DNA of 64,000 nt, from contig NC_059087.1 of NCBI RefSeq assembly GCF_020497125.1, positions 19,253,925 through 19,317,924 of the forward strand, read 5' to 3'. The DNA comes from Mauremys mutica (taxonomy: Eukaryota; Chordata; Testudines; Geoemydidae). Positions 23,401-35,625 of the stretch are shown one piece after another (positions within the stretch are counted from its first letter, which is position 1; each line of letters begins with the position of its first letter). The notes below the pieces were generated by a model. The model was not told where the DNA came from. It saw only the letters and a list, made by a program, of their open reading frames with translations, and did not search any database. Both the position numbers and the translations under genes were made by a program.

Positions 23401-23649
23401 TTTATTAATATCATAACGAGGCTGCATCAGAGACTAAAGCAGGAAGGACAATTCCAGGGAATGCAGGGGGGTGGGGACGTAGGAATAAAGACAGGTGTCG
23501 TATGGATTGGTAAAATCCCCCACCTAAAGGAGGAAGCAGATTTGCTGGAAATCAGCATTGTGGGAATGCTACAGGCAGATCCTGGCTCCCTTGGGGAGCC
23601 CCCTACAGACTGACACGGGAACCGGCCGAGCCCTCCGGGGGTCAGAGGG
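23401..23649 (-). other. C4 3' untranslated region with AATAAA signal
   Basis: AATAAA on the minus strand at 23401-23406. A short deletion near 23470 (gtgagagcagtg missing) is shared with C5. Confidence 0.8.
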
Positions 23650-23972
23650 TTAAGAACACTCTGAGCTCTTCAGGGACTTCTCGAAGCTCTTCCCATCGTG
23701 TGTCACCTGGCACGTGTAGGTCTCATGGGTCTTCCACTGTGATGCTTCCAGAGACAGGTAACTGCTGGCCATGTACTTGTTGTCACTCTGTTTGGAGGGT
23801 TTGGTCGTCTCCACTCCAGAGGAGATCTGCTGGCCGTCAGCTTTCCAGGTGACTTGGACTGACCCTGGGTAAAAGCTGCCCAGCAGACACACCAGCGTGG
23901 CTTTGCTCTTTGTCTTTATCTCTTCCGAGGATGGAGGGAAGAGGTGCACGGTGGGAGATGCCTTTGGCTGAC
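23650..23972 (-). CDS. IGLC: Ig lambda constant exon C4 (class A)
   Basis: Intact constant exon with the same acceptor and TAA stop as its neighbours. It carries Glu75 and Gln78 (LEASQWK), shared only with C5; the predicted C4 and C5 proteins are identical. The DNA differs from C5 by a few silent changes, so the pair is a recent duplication or has been homogenised by gene conversion. J4 lies 2.95 kb upstream. Domain cysteines, core tryptophan and terminal cysteine are present. Confidence 0.96.
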
Positions 23973-26926
23973 CTACAAGACAAGGAAATTCAGTGTTAGA
24001 AAACCCAAATCCAGAGACTGCCAGTGCAGAATGTTCAACATTCCAGATCTCTGCAGTGCAACAAATCCAACCTCTCACAAGCACCGGGGCAGGGTAATTA
24101 TCTGAGATGTAAGATGTTCTTGTGGTTAAGGCACAGGGCTGGGAATCAGGACATTTGTGGTCAAATCCTTGTTCTGCCACAGGCTTCCTTAGTGAACTTG
24201 GCCTAGTTAGTTACTCTCCCTATCCCTGTGAAAGGGGATAATATCACTTTACTCATCCTTTTTGTCACTTTAATCCTTGAAGGCTTGATCCCATATTCCT
24301 CCTGCCCCCATAACTCCCACAACTTGGGGACAGTGTTGGTGCTAAAGATACAAATTATTGTTATGAAAGTGAGCAAAGAAGTATGTTGCAATCTATATGC
24401 ACTGTATGTCTAGCACGAGTGGTTCACACAGAAAAGGTGCAGTTCATTCTACATTGTGCTTCATTTAAAAAAATCTAAAATCAGCTTTCTGAGGGTTTTG
24501 GACTATGTTCTGGATATTTGTTCAGGGTTATTTCTTAGGGTCTAAACTTTACTTAGAGTTTAATGCGTGTGGTTAGGGCACCAGAAGCCACTTCAGTGGC
24601 CAGAAAGGTATCTGGGAAAACCCACATTTTTCCTTATGGAAAAATCCTATAAAATGGAATAACAAAGCAACCAGCATGATCCAAAGGATGGGACGGGGAT
24701 CTAGACACATTGATAGCGTTATATGGAAACTACTGTAAAATAGTACAGAACATTCATAGCGAGAGCTTTTTCGAACCAATCTATGGTATTCTATGGCACA
24801 GATAAAGTTTCAAGATATTAAATTCTGCAAGGTAAGTCAATGATGTCATTGAGGAGTTATCATTGTCTATCACGTTCTGTAGGTCTTTCTGCTAAGGGTC
24901 AGATCTGCAGAACTCTTGGCTGGGAAATAGCCTTTTATCGCAGCGTGTTATATGCTGGATACTCTTGCTGCTGAAATGTTTTCAGAAGCATTTATGTGAC
25001 CAAAGGACTCAAGCCAGTATGTGTGTCAGTGCCTTGCTGGATCAGGGTCTAAGACAAGAGGAGAAGGGACATTGCAAGATTTCCCAGTGGGCGCAGAGTC
25101 GACTCTCCCGGGCTCTAGCCTGACGTTTGGCTATGTTACTGCATGGAGATATGGAGACAATAAAGAACCTTCTTTCTTAGGAATGGGCGCACCAGGGGGT
25201 TAAAAATGCCTCAGACTTTTAACATCTAGACACCTGGGATCAAACTGAGAAGCTCTTCGTCATTCCAGGTAGCACTTTCCTCCACAAGCGGTCGGTCCCA
25301 CTGACGTCAGTGGGCCTATTAGAAGAGCAAGGTGCTACTTAGCACGAGTAGGTTTAGTGTAGCCTGGGCTGTAGTTATTTCACGCTTTACACAGGTCAAA
25401 ACTACAAACAGTGTTGTCTGAGGTAGCACAGTCAGCCCTGATTTACTGAGCCCTGGCTAGCCGAGATCTATCTGCTCCTCAAGGTTTTACTGTAACTGAA
25501 GCCTGCTGGCCCAGCCAGCATCCTGGTCATTGAGCTCTGAGCCTGGCAGACACAGAATGCAGCTTCTAGGAAGCCATCCAGCCCTCCCAGACTGGCCAGC
25601 AACCTCGTTAGTGTGCTCCAGGCTTGAGAGAGGCAATTAGTGCCTCCTCTTTCACAGGCTGTTTCAACCCCACCCCATTTATCTGTAACTCTCCATATTT
25701 CATAGGTGTTGGGTGTCCCTGTCACTGTCAGAAAATCAGGGTTGAGTGGTATTTCCAAATTGAAATCCACAATAGCTACAGTCATCCAACGTACAATGGA
25801 ACCAATCCTCGGGGTCAGGAGTAAGTCAGTCAGTGCAATTACACTCACTCAGTGTAAGTGTAAATCAGTGTAGTTCCATTGTTGTCAAGAGGGCTACACT
25901 GATTTACACCACATGAAGATCTGTTCTCGTATTGTAAAAATATCAATCGCTGAACTTGCTCTAAAAGGATACTGCAAATAGGGAGGTAAAAATTACTCAT
26001 CAAATCTCTTGTCAGTTAAAAATTGGATTTTTATCTAATTGGAAGTTTTTGCAGAAAGTTTCTGCAGATCTAGAAAAAAAATCTTTTTTTATTGCTGGAA
26101 AAGCAGAATCTCAAAACGAATATTTTCACCTAAACTCTGATTTCTCCTGCCCACCCCCCAGCATTTCATTAATTGTTCAGTGACAACGTTTTAGTGTTTG
26201 GGTTTGGGGTTTTTGCCAAAAAGTCAAAATTTTCTGCTGAAAATTTAGACGAAAAGAGGTTTTTTTTTTTAATTTTTGTTGAAAATTTCCAGCAAATTTA
26301 ACCCTATTTCGTGACCAACTCTCACTAATTTGAATTTTCTTCAAGCTAACCAGACAAATCAGGTTTTAGATTGCAACAAACACATTATTTTCTACATCAC
26401 TTTAGGTTTCAAGGTATTTTACACCCATCTTAAAGGGATTTGGATGAGTTTTGGGGTAGGTTTATTGAAGACAATGGGGCTATTTTGTTTTACCTTGGTT
26501 GAGAATCTGGCCCTTGGTTTCTTTCACATATGAGACAAAATGGAGTGCTAATAAGAAATGTCTAGTCCATTAAAACCAATGCAAATTAAAAAAAAACAAA
26601 AACCCTTTGGGGTGGAAATATTTCCCTGAAGAGGCTAATACCAGTTACTTAGAAATTGGTAGCTGACAGCAGAATCTGCACAGGTTTCATGGGCAAATTC
26701 AAAAACCCTTTCAGAGGGAAAATATAAGAAAATCCAGTATGCGACATGTACACACTATTCTGACTATCCATGGGTTAAACATTGTTCTCAACCCCGTGGG
26801 AAGGTCTGTGCATAAAGTGAGAGGAGAACCGAGTCTGGCACTAAGACAGAAAAGGAGCTAAAAATCATGAAAACATGACAGTATTGGCAGTGAGAAGGAA
26901 AGGCAGTGAGTAATTCAGTGACTTAC
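23973..26926 (-). other. J4-C4 intron
   Basis: 2.95 kb. A SINE at the C side; it provides the empty sites for the two insertions of unit 5 (near 25480 and 25960). Confidence 0.85.
24112..24242 (+). mobile_element. tRNA-derived SINE fragment, unit 4
   Basis: Orthologous copy with ggtcaaatccttgttctgcc. Confidence 0.65.
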
Positions 26927-26964
26927 CAAGGACGGTCAGCTGGGTTCCTCCACCGAAGACATTC
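26927..26964 (-). CDS. IGLJ: J-lambda segment J4
   Basis: Joining segment encoding NVFGGGTQLTVL with intact FGGG motif, GTAAGT donor and 12-RSS. The Asn at the recombining end is unique to J4, so V-J4 joins are distinguishable at CDR3. It serves C4. Confidence 0.96.
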
Positions 26965-26992
26965 CACAGTGACACATGGCTGTACAAAAACC
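26965..26992 (-). promoter_or_regulatory. 12-RSS of J4
   Basis: Consensus heptamer at 26965-26971, spacer acacatggctgt, consensus nonamer at 26984-26992. Confidence 0.97.
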
Positions 26993-27228
26993 AGTCACGT
27001 TCACTGGCAGGGAGAGATCGCCACCACTGCCCACGGTGGGGAAAATAGACATGGGACAACTTCTGCTGTCTCTCCATGAGAGCGAAGGTTCATTGTTTTT
27101 GGAGAAGTTCATAGTACAATTGATTGAATGAAGATCCATTGGGAGGTGAAGCAATGGAGTATTCCTTGGGAGAGCTCATATGGGGCCAGATGCTGGTCCA
27201 TGCACGCCCACCACATAAGAGAGCAGAA

Positions 27229-27279
27229 GATCATCTTGTCGTTATGGCACTGGAGTGGGAGTCAGGAAACCAGGGTTCA
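27229..27279 (+). mobile_element. Truncated SINE near J4
   Basis: Only the tRNA-like head remains; a deletion joins ggttcaagg to agggcacacagag. Confidence 0.7.
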
Positions 27280-27783
27280 AGGAGGGCACACAGAGAGTGT
27301 TGAATTGGGGCTCCTAAGTTGTTGGTCCTTCCACTGCCAGCTGCCCCTCGTAAGTCCACAGGAGGGAGCGGGTGACAGATTTCTTTGGGATGCTGATAGT
27401 GAACACGCTGAGCCATGTTCAACCCTAGTGCAATTATAGTGACTTGTGAGAATTATACCAGAGAAGAATTAGGCCCATTTGCTGCGAGTATTTAATGTAT
27501 CCAATTGTGTATCTCATGTGGGGGATACCCCTGTTTCCAAAGCACGTGTTTGTAGCCCACACTCCTGGGAGCACTGGCATCTCTACAGACATAGTGTAAA
27601 CACTATCCTAGCGTCACACCAACAAGTGTCAGCAAAGAAACAGATCTGCCATGTGGGGCTGCATGTGTGTGGATAGGAAACCAACACCACGTGCTGTCCT
27701 CATCTCTCATCCGGATAGTGCAGCCTTCCCTGCACCTGTCAGTGAGAAGCTACCACATCCCAGGACACGTGGTCCTGCCTTAC

Positions 27784-27809
27784 CTGATCAGGATCTCCAG
27801 ATAGTCCAT
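27784..27809 (-). other. Candidate germline-exon 3' end upstream of J4
   Basis: Donor CAG|GTAAGG with MDYLEILI plus AG. An in-frame TAA lies a few codons upstream, so this ATG would be the first in frame. Confidence 0.4.
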
Positions 27810-28053
27810 CGGGCCAGGAGTCGCTCCGAGTTACTGGGCACAGCACGTCGTGTGTTCACTTTTGGCTGAAGGATGCCGGGGGCTGGTTAAGTCTCCGCAC
27901 TGGACATGTCGAAGGAACAAGTAAAGAATGCTCAAGATCCATGTGCCATGAAACCGGTCACCACCATCCTCTGCGGGGACCCTGTTAGTACCAATACAAG
28001 GCAATGTTGGTACCAATATCCAGTATGCAGCAGAGATCAGAACTTTCCTGAAG

Positions 28054-28624
28054 GGAAATTAACTCAGTGCCACCAACGACAGCCACTTGCTCTGTATTTC
28101 CCAGCTGTTCTCAGCAGTAAATCCCTGCGCTGTTCCCTGGACAGAGCTGCCATGAGACTCTCACCATCGCTGGGCTATTCCCTGCCCCTCCCCTTAGGAG
28201 AGCAGCTCTGGGGCCTGCTGCCCAGCAGAGTGCGGGCGTGTGGGGCCCCTCTCAGCAAGGGCAGGGCCAGTAAACATCTAGGCTGTGAGCTGTGTCCATG
28301 CTCAGCTGGTTTCTTCTGAATTAAACCAGGGCACTGGACCCTCCCTCTGACTGTCAATACAAACTCCCCTGAGCGCCTGGTGTGTGTCAGCTCAGCACGG
28401 CCAGGGGAGTGAATGGGACCAGCCTCATTCCCTCACTAATGGGCAGCAGTTGAAGCCAAGAGGGATCATGTGCTGTGTTTAACATGTGATCCGGCACCTA
28501 CTGAAGTTGGTGGGGAAGCTCCTGTGACTTGAGTGGTTCCGTCTCAGACCCTGCGAGAACTCCCTGGGTAGTGGAGGGCAGGCCTGAGCCGTGAGCAAAA
28601 GTGCCCAAGTCCCATTGTCAGAAG
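28054..28624 (-). promoter_or_regulatory. Conserved block upstream of J4
   Basis: Copy of the block; its left edge (aagggaaattaactc) has lost some 15 bases relative to unit 1, as in unit 5. Confidence 0.4.
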
Positions 28625-30521
28625 TGACTTAAGCACTTGGGGCCAGAGTGTTAAAGGTATTTAAGCACCTAAATGTACAGGGAGGCACCTAGCAGGTTTT
28701 GTGAGAAGCACCTGTCTGCCAAACGCCCATTCATTTCAATGCTTTTTAAATCTGGCCCTGAGGAGCCTAAATCCTATTGACTTTCTGTTGAACTTAGACT
28801 TCTAATGGAGTGAGTCACTTTTGACAATACCCTAAATACTTCGTGCAGTTTTTCAGTCTATTCGTCAGTCTATTGCAGTTCACATGTGCAAGGGAACAGG
28901 CCCAATTAATAAACCTTGAGCAAAGGAAGTGAATCTCTTTCCAGAGCCTTTATGTCAATGAAATAGTGTTAAAAATCAGTGCACTCCAATAGGTTCTGGT
29001 AGCCAACTCTGGCACATGCTCACTCTCTTTCTGTGATCCTTTTACTCTCCTTCTTACAGTGCAAGGGCATGAAAACTTCTGAGAGCCATTGTCCCCTCTG
29101 TGCTCTGCACACTCTTGGTGCTCCAGAAATCATCATCTGGAAATCTTAACTCCCCCCTCCCCCCGCCCACAAGTACAAACGTGTGTGTGTGTGTGAGGTT
29201 GTGGGAATGTTAAAAATACTTATTTAAAAAACCATCATTCTTTAAAACTCATCCATAGAGCAGCCTCTCTCAGCTCCCCTTTCCCCTTTCTCGTTTCTGA
29301 AGGAGGTGGAAGTGCACGATAAACGCTCTCCGGGAGGTGAGTTCCCGGCTGTACACACGGTGGGTGCTGCTGTCTGGGAAGGGTGGGGCAGACTCCCAGG
29401 TGCCCCTCAGAGTATCCAGTCTCACATGCAACATGAAACTTATCCCCGGGCCCCCAGCACCATTTATGGGTTTTAATGGGACACAAACTGTCTGCTCCGG
29501 CCCATCAAGGCCCAAACTGTGCAACACACAAGACGTACTAAGGGCCCCAGTGTTGTGCACCCAGAGAATCCCGATCATCAGGACTGGTCTGATTTAGTTC
29601 TAAATAATGATGCTTTTCAAGTGTAATATCTTGAATCTGAAGGCTCCCAAAGCACTTTACTTACTTACACAGCTGGTCAAACTGGACATGAGGATCACTG
29701 CCTTCACCTGTAGTTGAAATGCAGGACCTATCGCACAGTGGGCAGCAGCACTAGTTTATTTCAGGCAGATTTCCCTGTACAGCTGAACCTGCTGGGAGGG
29801 CCAGTTGGGCGGGTTGAGAGCTGTCACCCAGGTTGGTGTTGGCAGGATAGCAAAGGCCACTTTACCAAAGAGGGGTTTGGGTCTCTACTGACCAGACGTA
29901 GCCAGGAGCTCTGGTTACAGCCTGTCCCAGGGACCAGCCTGCAGCAGTGTGGTGCCCCTCACTCGATGGGCCAGATTTGGCCACTTATTCCCCTGAGCGC
30001 TGAGCTGTTCAGCCAAGAGCCCATTGACTCCAATGAGGCTACTCGAAGAATGACTAATGCTCAGGGAGAAGCAGGGAGCTGGAATCTGCCCCATGAGAGG
30101 GCAGAGGGTGACTCAATACTAACTCACAGAGCAGACTGCTCTCTGCAGGGCTAGTGACCCAGCTGAGCATTGACCCAGCCTAGCCCTGCTGGTCTGTGGG
30201 GAGCTGCCAGGATCCCAGCACAAGCAGGGCTGGCTGCAGACCCCAGGGGTTTGCATTACGCTCTCATGCAGCCCACTATCACCCAGGGATTACCTAACAC
30301 AACATGTGCTTTGCAGAGAGATTTGTGCAGCAGCGATTGTCACACCTCACAGAAGGCTGGCTGAGAGCCAGAGTGAGCAGTGTTAAGGGAGAACAGGCAC
30401 AGCTTGGGGAGTGATCCCTCTGTGACATCTCTCCCCATCCCCCGATCTCCATGATACGACACATCACTTAGCGTCACTTCTCATTAGCTTGTCTGAAACC
30501 CCAAAGCCAACAGCTCCTTAC
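28625..30521. other. Spacer between J4 region and C5
   Basis: Close copy of the previous spacer with a short gt-run near 29180. Nothing gene-like. Confidence 0.7.
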
Positions 30522-30667
30522 TAAAAAGAAAACCATATAGGGTGAGAAAAGGTAAGTTTTTATTTTATCGGAAGAGAAGGTGAATATTGCAATTAATACA
30601 TGAGATGTAAAAGGGACAGAAGAAGTTAAACTCTTCACAGTCACAGCGATAGTCAATTTTTTCTGAT

Positions 30668-30914
30668 TTTATTAATATCGTAACAAGGCTGCATCAGAGA
30701 CTAAAGCAGGAAGGACAATTCCAGGGAATGCAGGGGGGTGGGGACGTAGGAATAAAGACAGGTGTCATGAATTGGTAAAACCCCCCACCTAGAGGAGGAA
30801 GCAGATTTGCTGGAAATCAGCATTGTGGGAATGCTACAGGCAGATCCTGGCTCCCTTGGGGAGCCCCCTACAGACTGACACGGGAACTGGCCGAGCCCTC
30901 CGGGGGTCAGAGGG
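30668..30914 (-). other. C5 3' untranslated region with AATAAA signal
   Basis: AATAAA on the minus strand at 30668-30673; shares the short deletion of the C4 UTR. Confidence 0.8.
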
Positions 30915-31237
30915 TTAAGAACACTCTGAGCTCTTCAGGGACTTCTCGAAGCTCTTCCCATCGTGTGTCACCTGGCACGTGTAGGTCTCATGGGTCTTCC
31001 ACTGTGATGCTTCCAGAGACAGGTAACTGCTGGCCATGTACTTGTTGTCACTCTGTTTGGAGGGTTTGGTCGTCTCCACTCCAGAGGAGATCTGCTGGCC
31101 GTCAGCTTTCCAGGTGACTTGGACTGACCCTGGGTAAAAGCTGCCCAGCAGACACACCAGTGTGGCTTTGCTCTTTGTCTTTATCTCTTCTGAGGATGGA
31201 GGGAAGAGGTGCACGGTGGGAGATGCCTTTGGCTGAC
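30915..31237 (-). CDS. IGLC: Ig lambda constant exon C5 (class A)
   Basis: Intact exon encoding the same 106 residues as C4, so any V-J5-C5 chain would differ from a V-J4-C4 chain only in the V and J parts. Acceptor, junction phase, TAA stop and the four landmark residues are as expected. J5, 3.3 kb upstream, has an unusual Gln-to-His change. The intron carries two repeat insertions absent from unit 4. This is the last class-A constant exon before the class-B array. Confidence 0.96.
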
Positions 31238-31376
31238 CTACAAGACAAGGAAATTCAGTGTTAGAAAACCCAAATCCAGAGACTGCCAGTGCAGAATGTT
31301 CAACATTCCAGATCTGTGCAGTGCAACAAATCCAACCTCTCACAAGCACCGGGGCAGGGTAATTATCTGAGATGTA

Positions 31377-31507
31377 AGATGTTCTTGTGGTTAAGGCACA
31401 GGGCTGGGAATCAGGACATTTGTGGTCAAATCCTTGTTCTGCCACAGGCTTCCTTAGTGAACTTGGCCTAGTTAGTTACTCTCCCTGTCCCTGTGAAAGG
31501 GGATAAT
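31377..31507 (+). mobile_element. tRNA-derived SINE fragment, unit 5
   Basis: Nearly identical to the unit 4 copy. Confidence 0.65.
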
Positions 31508-32756
31508 ATCACTTTACTCATCCTTTTTGTCACTTTAATCCTTGAAGGCTTGATCCCATATTCCTCCTGCCCCCATAACTCCCACAACTTGGGGACAGTG
31601 TTGGTGCTAAAGATACAAATTATTGTTATGAAAGTGAGCAAAGTAGTATGTTGCAATCTATATGCACTGTATGTCTAGCACGAGTGGTTCACACAGAAAA
31701 GGTGCAGTTCATTCTACATTGTGCTTCATTTAAAAAAATCTAAAATCAGCTTTCTGAGGGTTTTGGACTATGTTCTGGATATTTGTTTGGGGTTATTTCT
31801 TAGGGTCTAAACTTTACTTAGAGTTTAATGTGTGTGGTTAGGGCACCAGAAGCCACTTCAGTGGCCAGAAAGGTATCTGGGAAAACCCACATTTTTCCTT
31901 GTGGAAAAATCCTATAAAATGGAATAACAAAGCAACCAGCATGATCCAAAGGATGGGACGGGGATCTAGACACATTGATAGCGTTATATGGAAACTACTG
32001 TAAAATAGTATAGAACATTCATAGCGAGAGCTTTTTCGAACCAATCTGTGGTATTCTATGGCACAGATAAAGTTTCAAGATATTAAATTCTGCAAGGTAA
32101 GTCAATGATGTCATTGAGGAGTTATCATTGTCTATCACGTTCTGTAGGTCTTTCTGCTAAGGGTCAGATCTGCAGAACTCTTGGCTGGGAAATAGCCTTT
32201 TATCACAGCGTGTTATATGCTGGATACTCTTGTTGCTGAAATGTTTTCAGAAGCATTTATGTGACCAAAGGACTCGAGCCAGTATGTGTGTCAGTGCCTT
32301 GCTGGATCAGGGTCTAAGACAAGAGGAAAAGGGACATTGCAAGATTTCCCAGTGGGTGCAGAGTTGAGTCTCCTAGGCCCTAGCCTGACGTTTGGCTATG
32401 TTACTGAATGGAGATATGGAGACAATAAAGGACCTTCTGTCTTAGGAATGGGCGCACCAGGGGGTTAAAAATTCCTCAGACTTTTAACATCTAGACACCA
32501 GGGATCAAAGTGAGAAGCTCTTCCTCATTCCAGGTAGCACTTTCTTCCACAAGCGGTCGGTCCCACTGACATCAGTGGGCCTGTTTGAAGAGCAGCGTGC
32601 TACTTAGCACGAGTAGGCTCGGTGCACCCTGGGCTGTAGTTATTTCACGCTTTACACAGGTCAAAGCTACAAACAATGTTGTCTGAGGTAGCACAGTCAG
32701 CCCTGATTTACTGAGCCCTGGCTAGCCGAGATCTATCTGCTCCTCAAGGTTTTACT

Positions 32757-32840
32757 TTGACGAAGTAGGTACTCCGACGAAGTGGGCATTCACCCACGAA
32801 AGCTCATGCTCCAAAACGTCTGTTTGTCTATAAGGTGCCA
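32757..32840. mobile_element. Short repeat insertion in unit 5 intron (a)
   Basis: Piece of the cacgaaagctcatgct/aaggtgcca repeat, flanked by caaggttttact at 32745-32756 and 32841-32852. Unit 4 has one uninterrupted copy of the target. Confidence 0.8.
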
Positions 32841-33346
32841 CAAGGTTTTACTGTAACTGAAGCCTGCTGGCCCAGCCAGCATCCTGGTCGTTGTGCTCTG
32901 AGCCTGGCAGACACAGAATGCAGCTTCTCGGAAGCCGTCCAGCCCTCCCAGACTGGCCAGCAACCTCGTTAGTGTGCTCCAGGCTTGAGAGAGGCAATTA
33001 GTGCCGCCTCTTTCAAGTCCTCCCTTCATGGGCTGTTTCAACCCCACCCCATTTATCTGTAACTCTCCATATTTCATAGGTGTTGGGTGTCCCTCAGCAC
33101 TGTCAGAAAATCAGGTTTGAGTGGTACTTCCAAACTGAAATCCAGTGGTAGCTACCATTATCCAATGAACAATGGAACCGATCCTCCGGGTCAGGAGTAA
33201 GTCAGTCAGTGCAATTACACTCACTCAGTGTAAGTGTAAATCAGTGTAGTTCCATTGTTGTCAAGAGGGCTACACTGATTTACACCACATGAAGATCTGT
33301 TCTCATATTGTAAAAATATCAATCGCTGAACTTGCTCTAAAAGTAT

Positions 33347-33524
33347 CAGAGGGGAGCCGTGTTAGTCTGGATCTGTAAAAGCAGCAAAGAATCCTGTGGC
33401 ACCTTATAGACTAACAGACGTTTTGGAGCATGAGTTTTCGTGGGTGAATACCCACTTCGTCGGATGCAAGTAGTGGAAATTTCCAGGGGCAGGTATATAT
33501 ATGCAAGCAAGAAGCAATATATAT
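33347..33524. mobile_element. Short repeat insertion in unit 5 intron (b)
   Basis: Same family in the other orientation, with cagaggggagccgtgttagtctgg at one end and a tatatatgcaagcaag tail. Duplication gctctaaaag(t/g)at at 33334-33346 and 33525-33537. Confidence 0.8.
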
Positions 33525-34499
33525 GCTCTAAAAGGATACTGCAAATAGGAAGGTAAAAATTACCCATCAAATCTCTTGTCCGTTAAAAATTGGGTTTTTA
33601 TCTAAATGGAAGTTTTGCAGAAAGTTTCTGCAGATCTAGAAAAAAAATCTTTTTTTATTGCTGGAAAAGCAGAATCTCAAAACCAAATATTTTCACCTAA
33701 ACTCTCATTTCTCCTGCCCACCCCCCGGCTTTTCATTAATTGTTCGGTGACAACGTTTTAGTGATTGGGTTTGGGTTTTTTGCCAAAAAGTCAATATTTT
33801 CTGCTAAAAATTTAGATGAAAAGAATTTTTTTTTAAATTTTTGTTGAAAATTTCCAGCAAGTTTAACCCTATTTCGTGACCAACTCTCACTAATTTGAAT
33901 TTTCTTCAAGCTAACCAGACAAATCAGGTTTTAGATTGCAACAAACACATTATTTTCTACATCACTTTAGGTTTCAAGGTATTTTACACCCATCTTAAAG
34001 AGATTTGGATGAGTTTTGGGGTAGGTTTATTGAAGACAATGGGACTATTTTGTTTTACCTTGCTAGAGAATCTGGCCCTTGGTTTCTTTCACACATGAGA
34101 CAAAATGGAGTGCTAATAAGAAATGTCTAGTCCATTAAAACCAATGCAAATTAAAAAAAAACAAAACTTTGGAGTGGAAATATTTCCCTGAAGAGGCTAA
34201 TACCAGTTACTTAGAAATTGGTAGCTGACAGCAGAATCTGCACAGGTTTCATAGGCAAATTCAAAAACCCTTTCAGAGGGAAAATATAAGAAAAATATAA
34301 GAAAATCCAGCATGCAACATGTACACACTATTCTGACTATCCATGGGTTAAACATTGTTCTTAACCCCGTGGGAAGGTCTGTGTATAAAGTGAGAGGAGA
34401 CCCGAGTCTGGCACTAAGACAGAAAAGGAGCTAAAAATCATGGAAACATGACAGTGTTGGCAGTGAGAAGGAAAGGCAGTGAGTAATTCAGTGACTTAC

Positions 34500-34537
34500 C
34501 AAGGACGGTCAGATGGGTTCCTCCACCGAAGACAACC
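34500..34537 (-). CDS. IGLJ: J-lambda segment J5
   Basis: Joining segment encoding VVFGGGTHLTVL. The plus strand has agatggg where the other six J copies have agctggg, changing the conserved Gln of GTQL to His. The FGGG motif, donor and RSS are intact, so it should still recombine and splice. It serves C5. Confidence 0.95.
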
Positions 34538-34565
34538 CACAGTGACACATGGCTGTACAAAAACC
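34538..34565 (-). promoter_or_regulatory. 12-RSS of J5
   Basis: Consensus heptamer at 34538-34544, spacer acacatggctgt, consensus nonamer at 34557-34565. Confidence 0.97.
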
Positions 34566-34799
34566 AGTCACGTTCAATGGCAGGGAGAGGTCGCCACCAC
34601 TGTACGTATGGAGAAAATGGCCATGGAACAACTTCAGCTGGCTCTGCATGAGAGCGAATGTTCCTCGTTTCTGGAGAAGCTCATCGTACAATTGATTGAA
34701 TGAAGATCCATTGGGAGGTGAAGCAATGGAGTATTCCTTGGAAGAGCTCATATGGGGCCAGATGCTGGTCCATGCATGCCCACCACATAAGAGAGCAGA

Positions 34800-34853
34800 A
34801 GATCATCTTGTCATTATGGCACTGGAGTGGGAGTCAGGAGACTGGGGTTCAAG
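34800..34853 (+). mobile_element. Truncated SINE near J5
   Basis: Same truncation point as in unit 4, so inherited by duplication. Confidence 0.7.
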
Positions 34854-35355
34854 GAGGGGACACAGAGAGTGTTGAATTGGGGCTGCTACGCTGTTGGTCC
34901 TTCCACTGCCAGCTGCCCCTCATAGGTCCCCAGGAGGGAGGGGCTGACAGATTTCTTTGGGATGCTGATAGTGAACACGCTGAGCCACGTTCAACCCTGG
35001 TGCAATTATAGTGACTTGTGAGAATTATACCAGAGAAGAATTAGGCCCATTTGCTGCGAGTATTTAATGTATCCAATCGTGTATCTCATGTGGGGGATAC
35101 CCCTGTTTCCAAAGCACGTGTTTGTAGCCCACCCCCCTGGAAGCGCTGGCATCTCTACAGACATAGTGTAAACACTATCCTAGCGTCACACCAACAAGTG
35201 TCAGCAAAGAAACAGATCTGCCATGTGGGGCTGCATGTGTGTGGATAGGAAACCAACACCACGTGCTGTTCTCATCTCTCATCCGGATAGTGCAGCCTTC
35301 CCTGCACCTGTCAGTGAGAAGCTACCGCATCCCATGACACGTGGTCCTGCCTTAC

Positions 35356-35381
35356 CTGATCAGGATCTCCAGATAGTCCAT
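35356..35381 (-). other. Candidate germline-exon 3' end upstream of J5
   Basis: Same sequence as in unit 4: donor CAG|GTAAGG, MDYLEILI plus AG. Confidence 0.4.
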
Positions 35382-35625
35382 CGGGCCAGGAGTCGCTCCG
35401 AGTTACTGGGCACAGCATGTCCTGTGTTCACTTTTGGCTGAAGGATGCCGGGGGCTGGTTAAGTCTCCGCACTGGACATGTCGAAGGAACAAGTAAAGAA
35501 TGCTCAAGATCCATGTGCCATGAAACCGGTCACCACCATCCTCTGCGGGGACCCTGTTAGTACCAATACAAGGCAATGTTGGTACCAATATCCAGTATGC
35601 AGCAGAGATCAGAACTTTCCTGAAG

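Larger units (their letters stand above)
23257..30521 (-). repeat. Tandem unit 4, class A
   Basis: Very close to unit 5 across C exon, intron and J, including long runs without change and the same truncated SINE near J. Confidence 0.9.
31238..34499 (-). other. J5-C5 intron
   Basis: 3.3 kb. As intron 4 plus two elements with target-site duplications. Confidence 0.85.
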
